Assembly (NCBI GenBank): GCA_945614335.1
Contig: CALZAP010000125.1
Span: forward strand, 1 to 5,382
DNA: 5,382 nucleotides
From: an uncultured Prevotella sp.
GTDB taxonomy: Bacteria; Bacteroidota; Bacteroidia; Bacteroidales; Bacteroidaceae
Direction of reading: 5' to 3'
Every line of letters begins with the position of its first letter. The first letter of the stretch is position 1. Shown piece after piece: positions 1 to 5,382 of this stretch. A model generated the notes under the pieces. That model searched no databases. It was not told where the DNA came from and saw only the letters and a list, made by a program, of their open reading frames with translations. The position numbers and the translations under genes are program-made.

Positions 1-1
1 G

Positions 2-1090
<1,089 letters not shown>

Positions 1091-1135
1091 GTCCTACAGT
1101 TTTGATAATTGTTTTGTGTAATTTCGGATAGTAAT

Positions 1136-1201
1136 ATGGTGATTGTGAATCGTCCTGCCATGGATTGTCAGGCAGGACATTCATAATCTCCATTTTATTT
1201 T
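1136..1201 (+). terminator. Rho-independent terminator after gdhA
   Basis: The arms 1136-1159 and 1171-1193 pair over about 23 positions with two mismatched or wobble positions and one bulged C. The perfect core is GTCCTGCC/GGCAGGAC and the loop is 11 nt. TTTATTTT follows at 1194-1201. It lies 45 bp after the gdhA stop. The stem is longer than a typical terminator stem. The rest of the 303-bp interval between gdhA and rplU contains only AT-rich sequence up to the promoter at about 1276; I see nothing else in 1091-1135 or 1202-1275. Confidence 0.8.
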
Positions 1202-1275
1202 ACCCATGGTTCACCGGCAACAAGGGATAAAAAAGGTTAAATATGCGTAAAGTGAGCCATTTTGTCACATTATTA

Positions 1276-1307
1276 TTTCCATATCTTAATAATTATTTGT
1301 ACCTTTG
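1276..1307 (+). promoter_or_regulatory. Bacteroidetes-type promoter for rplU-rpmA
   Basis: TACCTTTG at 1300-1307 matches the TAnnTTTG -7 box used by the primary sigma factor of Bacteroidetes. TTTC at 1276-1279 is a near match to the TTTG -33 box, with a 20-bp spacer, which is the expected distance. The region around it is very AT-rich. Transcription would start at about 1313-1316, leaving a leader of about 80 nt before rplU. The start site is predicted from box position only. Confidence 0.72.
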
Positions 1308-1320
1308 CAGCCGATTTTAG

Positions 1321-1380
1321 TCTGTTGGGGCTTGGTCAAGCGGCTGCACGAAGTATGTCCGCCTCGCAGAGGAAACCCGT
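1321..1380 (+). promoter_or_regulatory. Possible structured leader of rplU mRNA
   Basis: The predicted 5' untranslated region is long and markedly more GC-rich than the promoter before it and the A-rich start region after it. Short complementary segments can be seen by eye: GCTT/AAGC at 1330-1341; GCGG/CCGC at 1340-1343 and 1359-1362, partly competing with the first; CCTC/GAGG at 1362-1372; and an outer TGGG/CCCG closing 1326-1379. Ribosomal protein operons often carry such leaders for autoregulation, and L21 leaders are known in Firmicutes. Whether this one is such an element is an inference; no covariation could be tested. Confidence 0.35.
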
Positions 1381-1393
1381 TTAATAAATAAAA

Positions 1394-1711
1394 ATGTACG
1401 CAATCGTAGAGATTAACGGTCAGCAGTTCAAGGCAACTGAGGGAGCAAAGCTCTTCGTCCATCACATGAAGGACGCTCAGCAGGGCCAGTCTGTTGAGTT
1501 TGAGAAAGTACTGCTCGTAGAAAACGACGGAGCAGTAAAGGTTGGCGCACCTACCGTAGACGGTGCAAAAGTAGTATGTGAGGTTGTGAACCCACTTGTA
1601 AAGGGTGACAAGGTCATCGTTTTCAAGATGAAGCGTCGCAAGGACTATCGCAAGAAGAATGGTCATCGCGCTCAGTTCACACAGATTGAAGTTAAACAAG
1701 TAATCGCTTAA
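1394..1711 (+). CDS. rplU: 50S ribosomal protein L21 (bL21)
   Basis: bL21 is a structural protein of the large ribosomal subunit that binds 23S rRNA. At 105 residues it has the normal family length (about 101-106). It begins [14 protein letters not shown], the typical L21 N-terminus, and carries the basic C-terminal signature [19 protein letters not shown] at about residues 78-96, the main rRNA contact region. The ATG at 1394 is the only sensible start because the family begins exactly at MYAIVE. The sequence before it is A-rich (AATAAATAAAA) with no Shine-Dalgarno sequence, as is usual in Bacteroidetes. It is first in a two-gene operon with rpmA, 19 bp downstream, an arrangement conserved across bacteria. 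Expression is probably driven by the promoter at about 1300 and perhaps modulated by the leader. Nothing is odd in the protein. Confidence 0.98.
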   Translation: MYAIVEINGQQFKATEGAKLFVHHMKDAQQGQSVEFEKVLLVENDGAVKVGAPTVDGAKVVCEVVNPLVKGDKVIVFKMKRRKDYRKKNGHRAQFTQIEVKQVIA

Positions 1712-1715
1712 ATTC

Positions 1716-1721
1716 AGGAGG
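1716..1721 (+). promoter_or_regulatory. Strong Shine-Dalgarno sequence of rpmA
   Basis: A perfect AGGAGG lies 9 nt before the rpmA ATG, inside the 19-bp rplU-rpmA gap. It fixes the rpmA start at 1731. None of the other visible starts in the window (rplU, ispH, meaB, the DUF1573 gene) has a comparable site, in keeping with the general scarcity of such sequences in Bacteroidetes. Confidence 0.85.
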
Positions 1722-1730
1722 AAGTAAGAA

Positions 1731-1994
1731 ATGGCACATAAAAAAGGTGTAGGTAGTTCTAAGAACGGCCGTGAATCAGCTTCACAAAGATTAGGCGTCA
1801 AGATTTGGGGTGGCCAGCAGTGTATCGCAGGCAACATCATCGTTCGCCAGCGTGGCACAAAGCACAATCCAGGACTGAATGTTGGTATTGGCAAGGACGA
1901 TACCCTCTACGCTCTGGTTGACGGCACAGTGAATTTCAAGAAGACACGCTTTAACAAGAGCGTGGTGTCTGTCATTCCAAACGCAGAAGCCTAA
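1731..1994 (+). CDS. rpmA: 50S ribosomal protein L27 (bL27)
   Basis: bL27 sits near the peptidyl transferase centre of the large subunit, where its flexible N-terminus reaches toward the tRNA acceptor ends. The 87-residue protein begins [16 protein letters not shown] with no N-terminal extension, so it does not need the Prp-type cleavage known in Firmicutes. The family signature [15 protein letters not shown] is at residues 34-48, followed by [16 protein letters not shown], which is well conserved. Length and ends are normal. The start is set by both the family N-terminus and the AGGAGG 9 nt upstream. It is co-transcribed with rplU. A hairpin 43 bp after the stop probably ends the operon. Confidence 0.98.
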   Translation: MAHKKGVGSSKNGRESASQRLGVKIWGGQQCIAGNIIVRQRGTKHNPGLNVGIGKDDTLYALVDGTVNFKKTRFNKSVVSVIPNAEA

Positions 1995-2037
1995 CAATAT
2001 TTTAAACAAGACAAAATTTATTCCAAACAAACAACAG

Positions 2038-2064
2038 AATCCCATGGCCTAAGGTCATGGGATT
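2038..2064. terminator. Shared bidirectional terminator between convergent rpmA and ispH
   Basis: The arms AATCCCATGGCC (2038-2049) and GGTCATGGGATT (2053-2064) pair over 12 positions with one mismatch/wobble around a TAA loop. Allowing one bulged A, the stem extends outward by CAGA/TCTG. On the plus strand it is followed by TTTCTGCGTTATTATA; on the minus strand by the T-rich reverse complement of 2010-2037 (TTGTTTGTTTGG). Placed 43 bp after rpmA and 21 bp after ispH, it can serve both operons. The T-tracts are interrupted, so efficiency is uncertain. Confidence 0.72.
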
Positions 2065-2085
2065 TCTGCGTTATTATACATTCTG

Positions 2086-2958
2086 TCATTCCATTGCTCC
2101 TGGATTCAATGTCACTATAGCGTCGCGACATTGTTCCATAAGCCATTTCGGAGTGCTTGTGGCTCCGCATATTCCTATCGTGCTGATATTCTCGAGCCAT
2201 TCGGGCATGATTTCCTCAGGTCCCTCTATTAGGCGACTGTTGGGGTTCACCCGTCGACACTCGTCGTAAAGCACCCGTCCGTTGCTGCTCTTTCTTCCAC
2301 AAACGAAGAGCACGAGGTCGTGCCTGCTGGCAAAGCTGCTCACGTTTGGCATGCGGTTGGCCACCTGTCTGCAAATGGTGTCAAAGCTCTTGAACGTGGC
2401 CTGTGGCGAGATGTGGCTCTGTATATAGTCAATGATACGGTGAAACTCGTCGAGCGACTTTGTGGTCTGCGAATACAGATAAATGTCGCGGTTGAAGTCG
2501 AGATTCATCACATCCTCAAAATGAGCCACCACGATGGCATGGCTCTGTGTCTGTCCCACAAGTCCGAGCACCTCTGCATGTCCGGGCTTTCCGAATATCA
2601 CTATCTGCGCTTCATTACAGGTTTCATACTGCCTGAGTATCCTCCGCTGCAGTTGCAACACCACCGGACAGGTGGCGTCTATAATCTCTATATTGTTTCG
2701 CTTTGCCAGTTCGTAAGTCTCAGGCGGCTCACCATGAGCCCTTAGCAGCACCTTGGCGTTGCTCAGTGTCTCCATATCCTCATGGGTGATGGTGACAAGT
2801 CCCAACTGCTTCAGGCGTTCACATTCCATGCCGTTGTGCACTATGTCGCCCAGGCAATAAAGCGTCGAGCCCTTCGCCAGTTCCTCTTCCGCCTTTTTTA
2901 TGGCAGTGGTGACTCCGAAGCAAAATCCGCTTCCGTTGTCTATTTCTATCTTCAGCAT
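2086..2958 (-). CDS. ispH: 4-hydroxy-3-methylbut-2-enyl diphosphate reductase (IspH/LytB)
   Basis: IspH is the last enzyme of the MEP pathway. It is a cytoplasmic [4Fe-4S] protein that reductively dehydroxylates HMBPP to a mixture of IPP and DMAPP, the isoprenoid precursors. The 290-residue protein has the three cluster cysteines at C13 (SGFCFGV), C97 (DATCPVV) and C196 (DTICRQV). Substrate-binding residues known from the E. coli enzyme are also visible: H41 (VHN), H75 (RAHG), H127 and E129 (PGHAEV), T165/T166 (SQTT), the SSNGR motif at 224-228, and S268 near GATSTP. It is slightly shorter than E. coli IspH (316) because it lacks a C-terminal tail, as I recall for Bacteroidetes homologues. 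It is the last gene of the minus-strand cluster, starting 12 bp after meaB, and probably shares its transcript. No Shine-Dalgarno sequence is seen; the start is chosen because MLKIEIDNGSGFC places C13 at its usual distance. Confidence 0.97.
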   Translation of the reverse strand: MLKIEIDNGSGFCFGVTTAIKKAEEELAKGSTLYCLGDIVHNGMECERLKQLGLVTITHEDMETLSNAKVLLRAHGEPPETYELAKRNNIEIIDATCPVVLQLQRRILRQYETCNEAQIVIFGKPGHAEVLGLVGQTQSHAIVVAHFEDVMNLDFNRDIYLYSQTTKSLDEFHRIIDYIQSHISPQATFKSFDTICRQVANRMPNVSSFASRHDLVLFVCGRKSSNGRVLYDECRRVNPNSRLIEGPEEIMPEWLENISTIGICGATSTPKWLMEQCRDAIVTLNPGAME

Positions 2959-2970
2959 TATATAAAAGGA

Positions 2971-4059
2971 TTATGAGAAGTAATGGTCGAGCAGTTCTCC
3001 GGCAGCCGCAAAACTTGTTTTCTCTCCTCCGAGCACCGAGCGTTCGGCGTTTTTCAGCATTTCCTTTATCTCCGGGTTGTTGTAGAAGCTGCGGTGTAGC
3101 TGTTCGTTAATGGTTTCATACATCCAGTACTTGCTTTGCTCGTTTCTCCTATACTGGAAATATCCGTTCTGCTTCACGAAGTCGATGTATTCGTATATCA
3201 TGTCCCACACCTCTTTCACTCCAGTGCCGTAGAATCCGCTATAGCACAACACCTTCGGCAGCCAACCGCTTTCAGGTTTCGGGAAGAAATGGAGGGCGTT
3301 GCGGAAGTTGGTGGCTGCCATGTGGCAGCGGTCAACATTCTCGCCGTCGCACTTGTTGATGACGATGCCGTCGCTGATCTCCATGATGCCACGCTTGATG
3401 CCCTGGAGCTCGTCGCCGGTGCCAGCCACCTGAAGCAAGAGGAAGAAATCGACCATCGAGTGACAGGCCGTCTCGCTCTGTCCCACACCCACCGTCTCGA
3501 CGAAGATCTTGTCGAAGCCTGCCGCCTCGCACAAGATGATGGTCTCGCGAGTCTTGCGTGCCACGCCGCCGAGCGATCCGGCCGAAGGGCTGGGACGGAT
3601 GAACGACTTCGGGTGCACCGAGAGTTTCTCCATGCGTGTCTTGTCGCCGAGTATTGAGCCTTTCGTGCGCTCAGAACTCGGGTCGATGGCGAGCACGGCG
3701 AGTTTGCCTCCAGTGCGTTCCAGCACATGAGTGCCGAAGACGTCTATCGACGTCGATTTTCCTGCTCCTGGCACTCCACTGATGCCGATGCGGATAGAGC
3801 TGCCGCTATAGGGTAGGCATTTCTCTATCACTTCCTGAGCCTTGGCCTGATGGTCGGGATTGATGCTCTCGACGAGGGTCACCGCCTGGCTGAGTATGGT
3901 TATGTCGCCTTTGACGATGCCTTCAACCATCTCGGCCACCGACAGTTGGCGACGGCGGAAGCGGTCGCGGTTGAGATATGGGTTTACGCGCGCTGGCTGC
4001 TCTACACCGCTGTTGACGGTGAGTCCCTTATATTCTTCGTTGTTTTCTGGGTGTATCAT
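2971..4059 (-). CDS. meaB: Methylmalonyl-CoA mutase-associated G3E GTPase (MeaB/ArgK family)
   Basis: MeaB is a cytoplasmic GTPase that gates loading of adenosylcobalamin into methylmalonyl-CoA mutase and protects the enzyme from inactivation. That mutase serves the succinate-propionate route of Bacteroidales. The 362-residue protein has a helical, charged N-terminal region (about 1-85), then the P-loop GVPGAGKST (95-103), AIDPSS (124-129), LGDKTRM (138-144), RPSPSAGSLGGVARKTRE (155-172), the Walker B/switch region ETVGVGQSE (188-196), and the base-recognition motif NKCDG (235-239). The C-terminal part (about 300-362) is the dimerisation arm of the family, with NEQSKYWMYETINE at 306-319. The N-terminus is about 30 residues longer than in many proteobacterial members, a form I recall from Bacteroidetes. 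The cysteine in NKCD replaces the common alanine. The mutase genes are not in the window. Its ATG lies 2 bp after the DUF1573 stop (TGA TT ATG), which suggests translational coupling. Confidence 0.94.
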   Translation of the reverse strand: MIHPENNEEYKGLTVNSGVEQPARVNPYLNRDRFRRRQLSVAEMVEGIVKGDITILSQAVTLVESINPDHQAKAQEVIEKCLPYSGSSIRIGISGVPGAGKSTSIDVFGTHVLERTGGKLAVLAIDPSSERTKGSILGDKTRMEKLSVHPKSFIRPSPSAGSLGGVARKTRETIILCEAAGFDKIFVETVGVGQSETACHSMVDFFLLLQVAGTGDELQGIKRGIMEISDGIVINKCDGENVDRCHMAATNFRNALHFFPKPESGWLPKVLCYSGFYGTGVKEVWDMIYEYIDFVKQNGYFQYRRNEQSKYWMYETINEQLHRSFYNNPEIKEMLKNAERSVLGGEKTSFAAAGELLDHYFS

Positions 4060-4061
4060 AA

Positions 4062-5123
4062 TCAGAGTGTAGTTATGTTTATTTCTATTTTGGGGTTCTT
4101 TGGGTCGTTGGTAATCATCAAGATGCGTGGACGAGTGCGGGCATTCTTATATGCTTCGCGTTCCACGGTGACCTTCATCGTGGTCTTCTCGCCTGGTTTC
4201 AGCGTGCGTTTGCCAAGGGTGAGTTTCAGCGCCTTGGAATACATGTGGAGCGAGGATATCTGCAGTGGGCTCTTGCCGCTGTTGGTGAGCTCGATGCGCT
4301 CTGTGGCCTTGTCTTTGTCGGCGAGGTCAACCTTTATCTCGTTAGCCGACAGAGTGAGTTGCGGCGCGTTGAGACGTTGTGTCTCTGTCATCTGTGCAAA
4401 CTGAGGCAGCAACACGGCCGAGGCTGTGATCTCGTTGTCGATGCTCACCTTGTCGCCTGGCTTGTTGGCGAGATAGACTGAGGTCTCGGTCACACCATAG
4501 TCACGCAGTTTCTCGGTGTGTAGGGTAACGCTTATCTTGCCTTGGTTGCCAGGACGCAGATATTGTTTCGACGAGGGGGTGGTGAGATATGGAGGAAGGT
4601 GCATGAGGTTGGGTTCAAGCACCGTGGTGCCATCGTTGATGATGTGGATGTCGATGACGGGTTGGTCGCCTTTGTTTACGTCGTCGAATTCGAGGTCTCG
4701 CTTATCGAGACGCAGGTTGCCGATGACGAATGGGAAGTCGCCGGTATAGTCTGGCACATCTTCCATTACGATGCCTTTCATCGAGAGGTATAGCGGTTCT
4801 TTTGAGCCGTTGCTATATATGGCTGCCTCTTTGAAGAAGTGGCCCATCTGCCTTGCATCGTAGGTGAGCGATATGGTGAACTCATCGCCCGAGGCTATCT
4901 CTTCTTTCGGATAGTCGGCTTTTATACATCCGCAACTCACCCTCACGTCGTTTATCTTCAGTCGTCGCGAGCCTTTGTTCTTGAGGTTGAACGTGGCCGT
5001 GACGGGTTTGAAATATTGCACTTTTCGGCAGTCTATCTCTGCCTCTTTAACTGTGATTTTCTGTGCTGACGCGGCTGTTGTGGCAGCAATCATCATGAAT
5101 GTCAATATTGTCTTTTTGTTCAT
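4062..5123 (-). CDS. Secreted DUF1573 protein with three Ig-like repeats
   Basis: The function is unknown; DUF1573 proteins are common in Bacteroidetes envelopes. A signal peptide is clear: MNKK, a hydrophobic core (about 5-15) and an ASA-Q cleavage site after residue 20. There is no lipobox cysteine, so the 353-residue precursor should be released to the periplasm or beyond. The mature protein reads as three similar beta-rich modules, at about 22-120, 137-240 and 254-353. Each has an N-x-G turn (LKNKGSRRL, IINDGTTVL, LTNSGKSPL), a turn-plus-strand (IASGDEFTISL, LRPGNQGKISV, LKPGEKTTMKV) and a closing strand. This resembles ASH/Hydin-type immunoglobulin folds. Only module 1 keeps the DUF1573 hallmark VSCGC (C64, C66); C32 is the only other cysteine. 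It follows the alpha-2-macroglobulin gene by 92 bp and abuts meaB. The start region is A-rich with no Shine-Dalgarno sequence. The three-module reading is from pattern inspection only. Confidence 0.85.
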   Translation of the reverse strand: MNKKTILTFMMIAATTAASAQKITVKEAEIDCRKVQYFKPVTATFNLKNKGSRRLKINDVRVSCGCIKADYPKEEIASGDEFTISLTYDARQMGHFFKEAAIYSNGSKEPLYLSMKGIVMEDVPDYTGDFPFVIGNLRLDKRDLEFDDVNKGDQPVIDIHIINDGTTVLEPNLMHLPPYLTTPSSKQYLRPGNQGKISVTLHTEKLRDYGVTETSVYLANKPGDKVSIDNEITASAVLLPQFAQMTETQRLNAPQLTLSANEIKVDLADKDKATERIELTNSGKSPLQISSLHMYSKALKLTLGKRTLKPGEKTTMKVTVEREAYKNARTRPRILMITNDPKNPKIEINITTL

Positions 5124-5151
5124 ATTCTTATATTAGTATTTTTTTTTAATT

Positions 5152-5173
5152 GTGGATTATGCGTCATATCCAC
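5152..5173 (-). other. Small hairpin before the DUF1573 gene
   Basis: GTGGAT-T-ATG (5152-5161) pairs with CATATCCAC (5165-5173) as a 9-bp stem with one bulged T and a 3-nt CGT loop. On the transcribed minus strand it is followed by an A-run, not a T-run, so it does not look like a terminator of the upstream gene. It could be a processing or stability element between two co-transcribed genes, or chance. Confidence 0.4.
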
Positions 5174-5174
5174 T

Positions 5175-5220
5175 CTTATTCGTTGCCGATTACGCTTATT
5201 CGTTGCCGATTACGCTTATT
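5175..5220. repeat. 20-bp tandem repeat (two perfect copies plus a 6-bp start of a third)
   Basis: CTTATTCGTTGCCGATTACG occurs at 5175-5194 and again at 5195-5214 without a mismatch, and CTTATT at 5215-5220 begins a third, degenerate copy that runs into the end of the alpha-2-macroglobulin gene (13 of 20 positions match over 5215-5234). It fills nearly half of the 92-bp spacer between that gene and the DUF1573 gene. On the minus strand each unit reads as codons for VIGNE followed by TAA, similar to the gene's own ending EVGNK-stop. It may have arisen by duplication of the gene tail. Confidence 0.85.
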
Positions 5221-5382
5221 TGTTTCCCACCTCCACGCTGATTCCTCCTGCTGTGGCCCTGAATTCCGGAGCATAAGCACATTGTGCTGTGCAGGTTCCG
5301 CTGTGGTATTTGCCTTCGCGGTCGATGAAGTATTCGGTCTCTATCACGTGGCGTCCTTTTTTCATGCGGTCGAAATAGTAGT
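5216..5382 (-). CDS. Alpha-2-macroglobulin family protein, C-terminal end only
   Basis: This frame is too short for a routine ORF listing but is open from the window edge to TAA at 5216-5218 (54 codons, after two bases of a split codon). It encodes YYFDRMKKGRHVIETEYFID, then REGKYHSGTCTAQCAYAPEF and a final RATAGGISVEVGNK. This is the conserved C-terminus of the large bacterial alpha-2-macroglobulins: FDR-x(3)-G-x-H-x-(I/L)-E-T-(E/D)-Y, then TGTC-like and QCAYAPEFR segments, as in the last receptor-binding-like domain. Bacterial members are usually very large envelope proteins (well over 1,500 residues) proposed to trap proteases or to act with cell-wall enzymes. The rest of the gene, including any thioester motif, is outside the window. 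It is the upstream neighbour of the DUF1573 gene on the same strand. The family call is from recognition of this ending, not from a search. Confidence 0.8.
   Translation of the reverse strand, partial: YYFDRMKKGRHVIETEYFIDREGKYHSGTCTAQCAYAPEFRATAGGISVEVGNK

Noticed and set aside
1243..1320. 25-codon frame starting MRKVSHFVTLL between gdhA and rplU
   Set aside because: It runs straight through the -33 and -7 promoter boxes of rplU, so its sequence is explained by the promoter. It has no start signal.
1327..1380. tRNA-like appearance of the rplU leader
   Set aside because: There is no T-arm GGTTCGAATCC-type sequence, no seven-base acceptor pair and no anticodon stem of the right size.
1286..1894. 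202-codon minus-strand frame across rplU and rpmA
   Set aside because: It is antisense to two certain ribosomal protein genes and to their promoter and leader. Its cysteine- and leucine-rich translation matches nothing I know.
2320..2745. 141-codon plus-strand frame opposite ispH
   Set aside because: It is antisense to ispH, which has all its catalytic residues. There is no promoter or start signal for it.
3136..3657. 173-codon open frame on the plus strand opposite meaB, plus overlapping minus-strand frames at 3216-3728 and 3332-3532
   Set aside because: They lie wholly inside meaB, whose motifs are intact over this stretch. The local GC-rich third positions keep other frames open, and the translations are low-complexity (runs of Ala, Arg, Ser, His, Asp) with no recognisable motif.
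3850..4404. 184-codon plus-strand frame spanning the meaB-DUF1573 junction, with a hydrophobic stretch
   Set aside because: It is antisense to two well-supported genes. The hydrophobic stretch is the complement of the A-rich DUF1573/meaB junction.
5175..5220. Short repeats as a possible CRISPR array
   Set aside because: The 20-bp units are directly adjacent with no spacers and there are only two full copies.

Overview
The window looks like a piece of a Bacteroidales chromosome, most likely Prevotella or a close relative. This rests on the protein sequences (IspH with a GFCFGV first-cysteine motif, L27 with no N-terminal extension, a MeaB with a long charged N-terminal extension), a TACCTTTG -7 promoter box of the Bacteroidetes type, mostly A-rich start regions without Shine-Dalgarno sequences, and the presence of alpha-2-macroglobulin and DUF1573 genes. 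The genus is an inference from memory of homologues, not a search result.

Left half, plus strand. Positions 1-1090 hold the 3' four-fifths of gdhA (NADP-type glutamate dehydrogenase), followed by a long-stemmed hairpin terminator (1136-1201). A promoter at about 1276-1307 and an approximately 80-nt leader then precede the ribosomal protein pair rplU (L21, 1394-1711) and rpmA (L27, 1731-1994). rpmA has a perfect AGGAGG, unusual in this phylum. A hairpin at 2038-2064 lies between the convergent rpmA and ispH and probably terminates both transcripts.

Right half, minus strand, read from right to left. First comes the last 54 codons of an alpha-2-macroglobulin family gene (5216-5382). Next is a 92-bp spacer with two perfect copies of a 20-bp tandem repeat and a small hairpin. 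It is followed by a secreted DUF1573 protein (4062-5123), the GTPase meaB (2971-4059) and ispH (2086-2958). The last three are nearly contiguous (2-bp and 12-bp gaps) and are probably co-transcribed.

The genes belong to core metabolism and translation: ammonia assimilation, the 50S ribosomal subunit, isoprenoid precursor synthesis by the MEP pathway, and care of B12-dependent methylmalonyl-CoA mutase. The two envelope proteins, alpha-2-macroglobulin and DUF1573, have no obvious functional tie to MeaB and IspH. I found no mobile element, CRISPR array, tRNA or rRNA, and no convincing new system. The points most worth a second look are the tandem repeat behind the alpha-2-macroglobulin gene, the rplU leader, and the Shine-Dalgarno sequence of rpmA.
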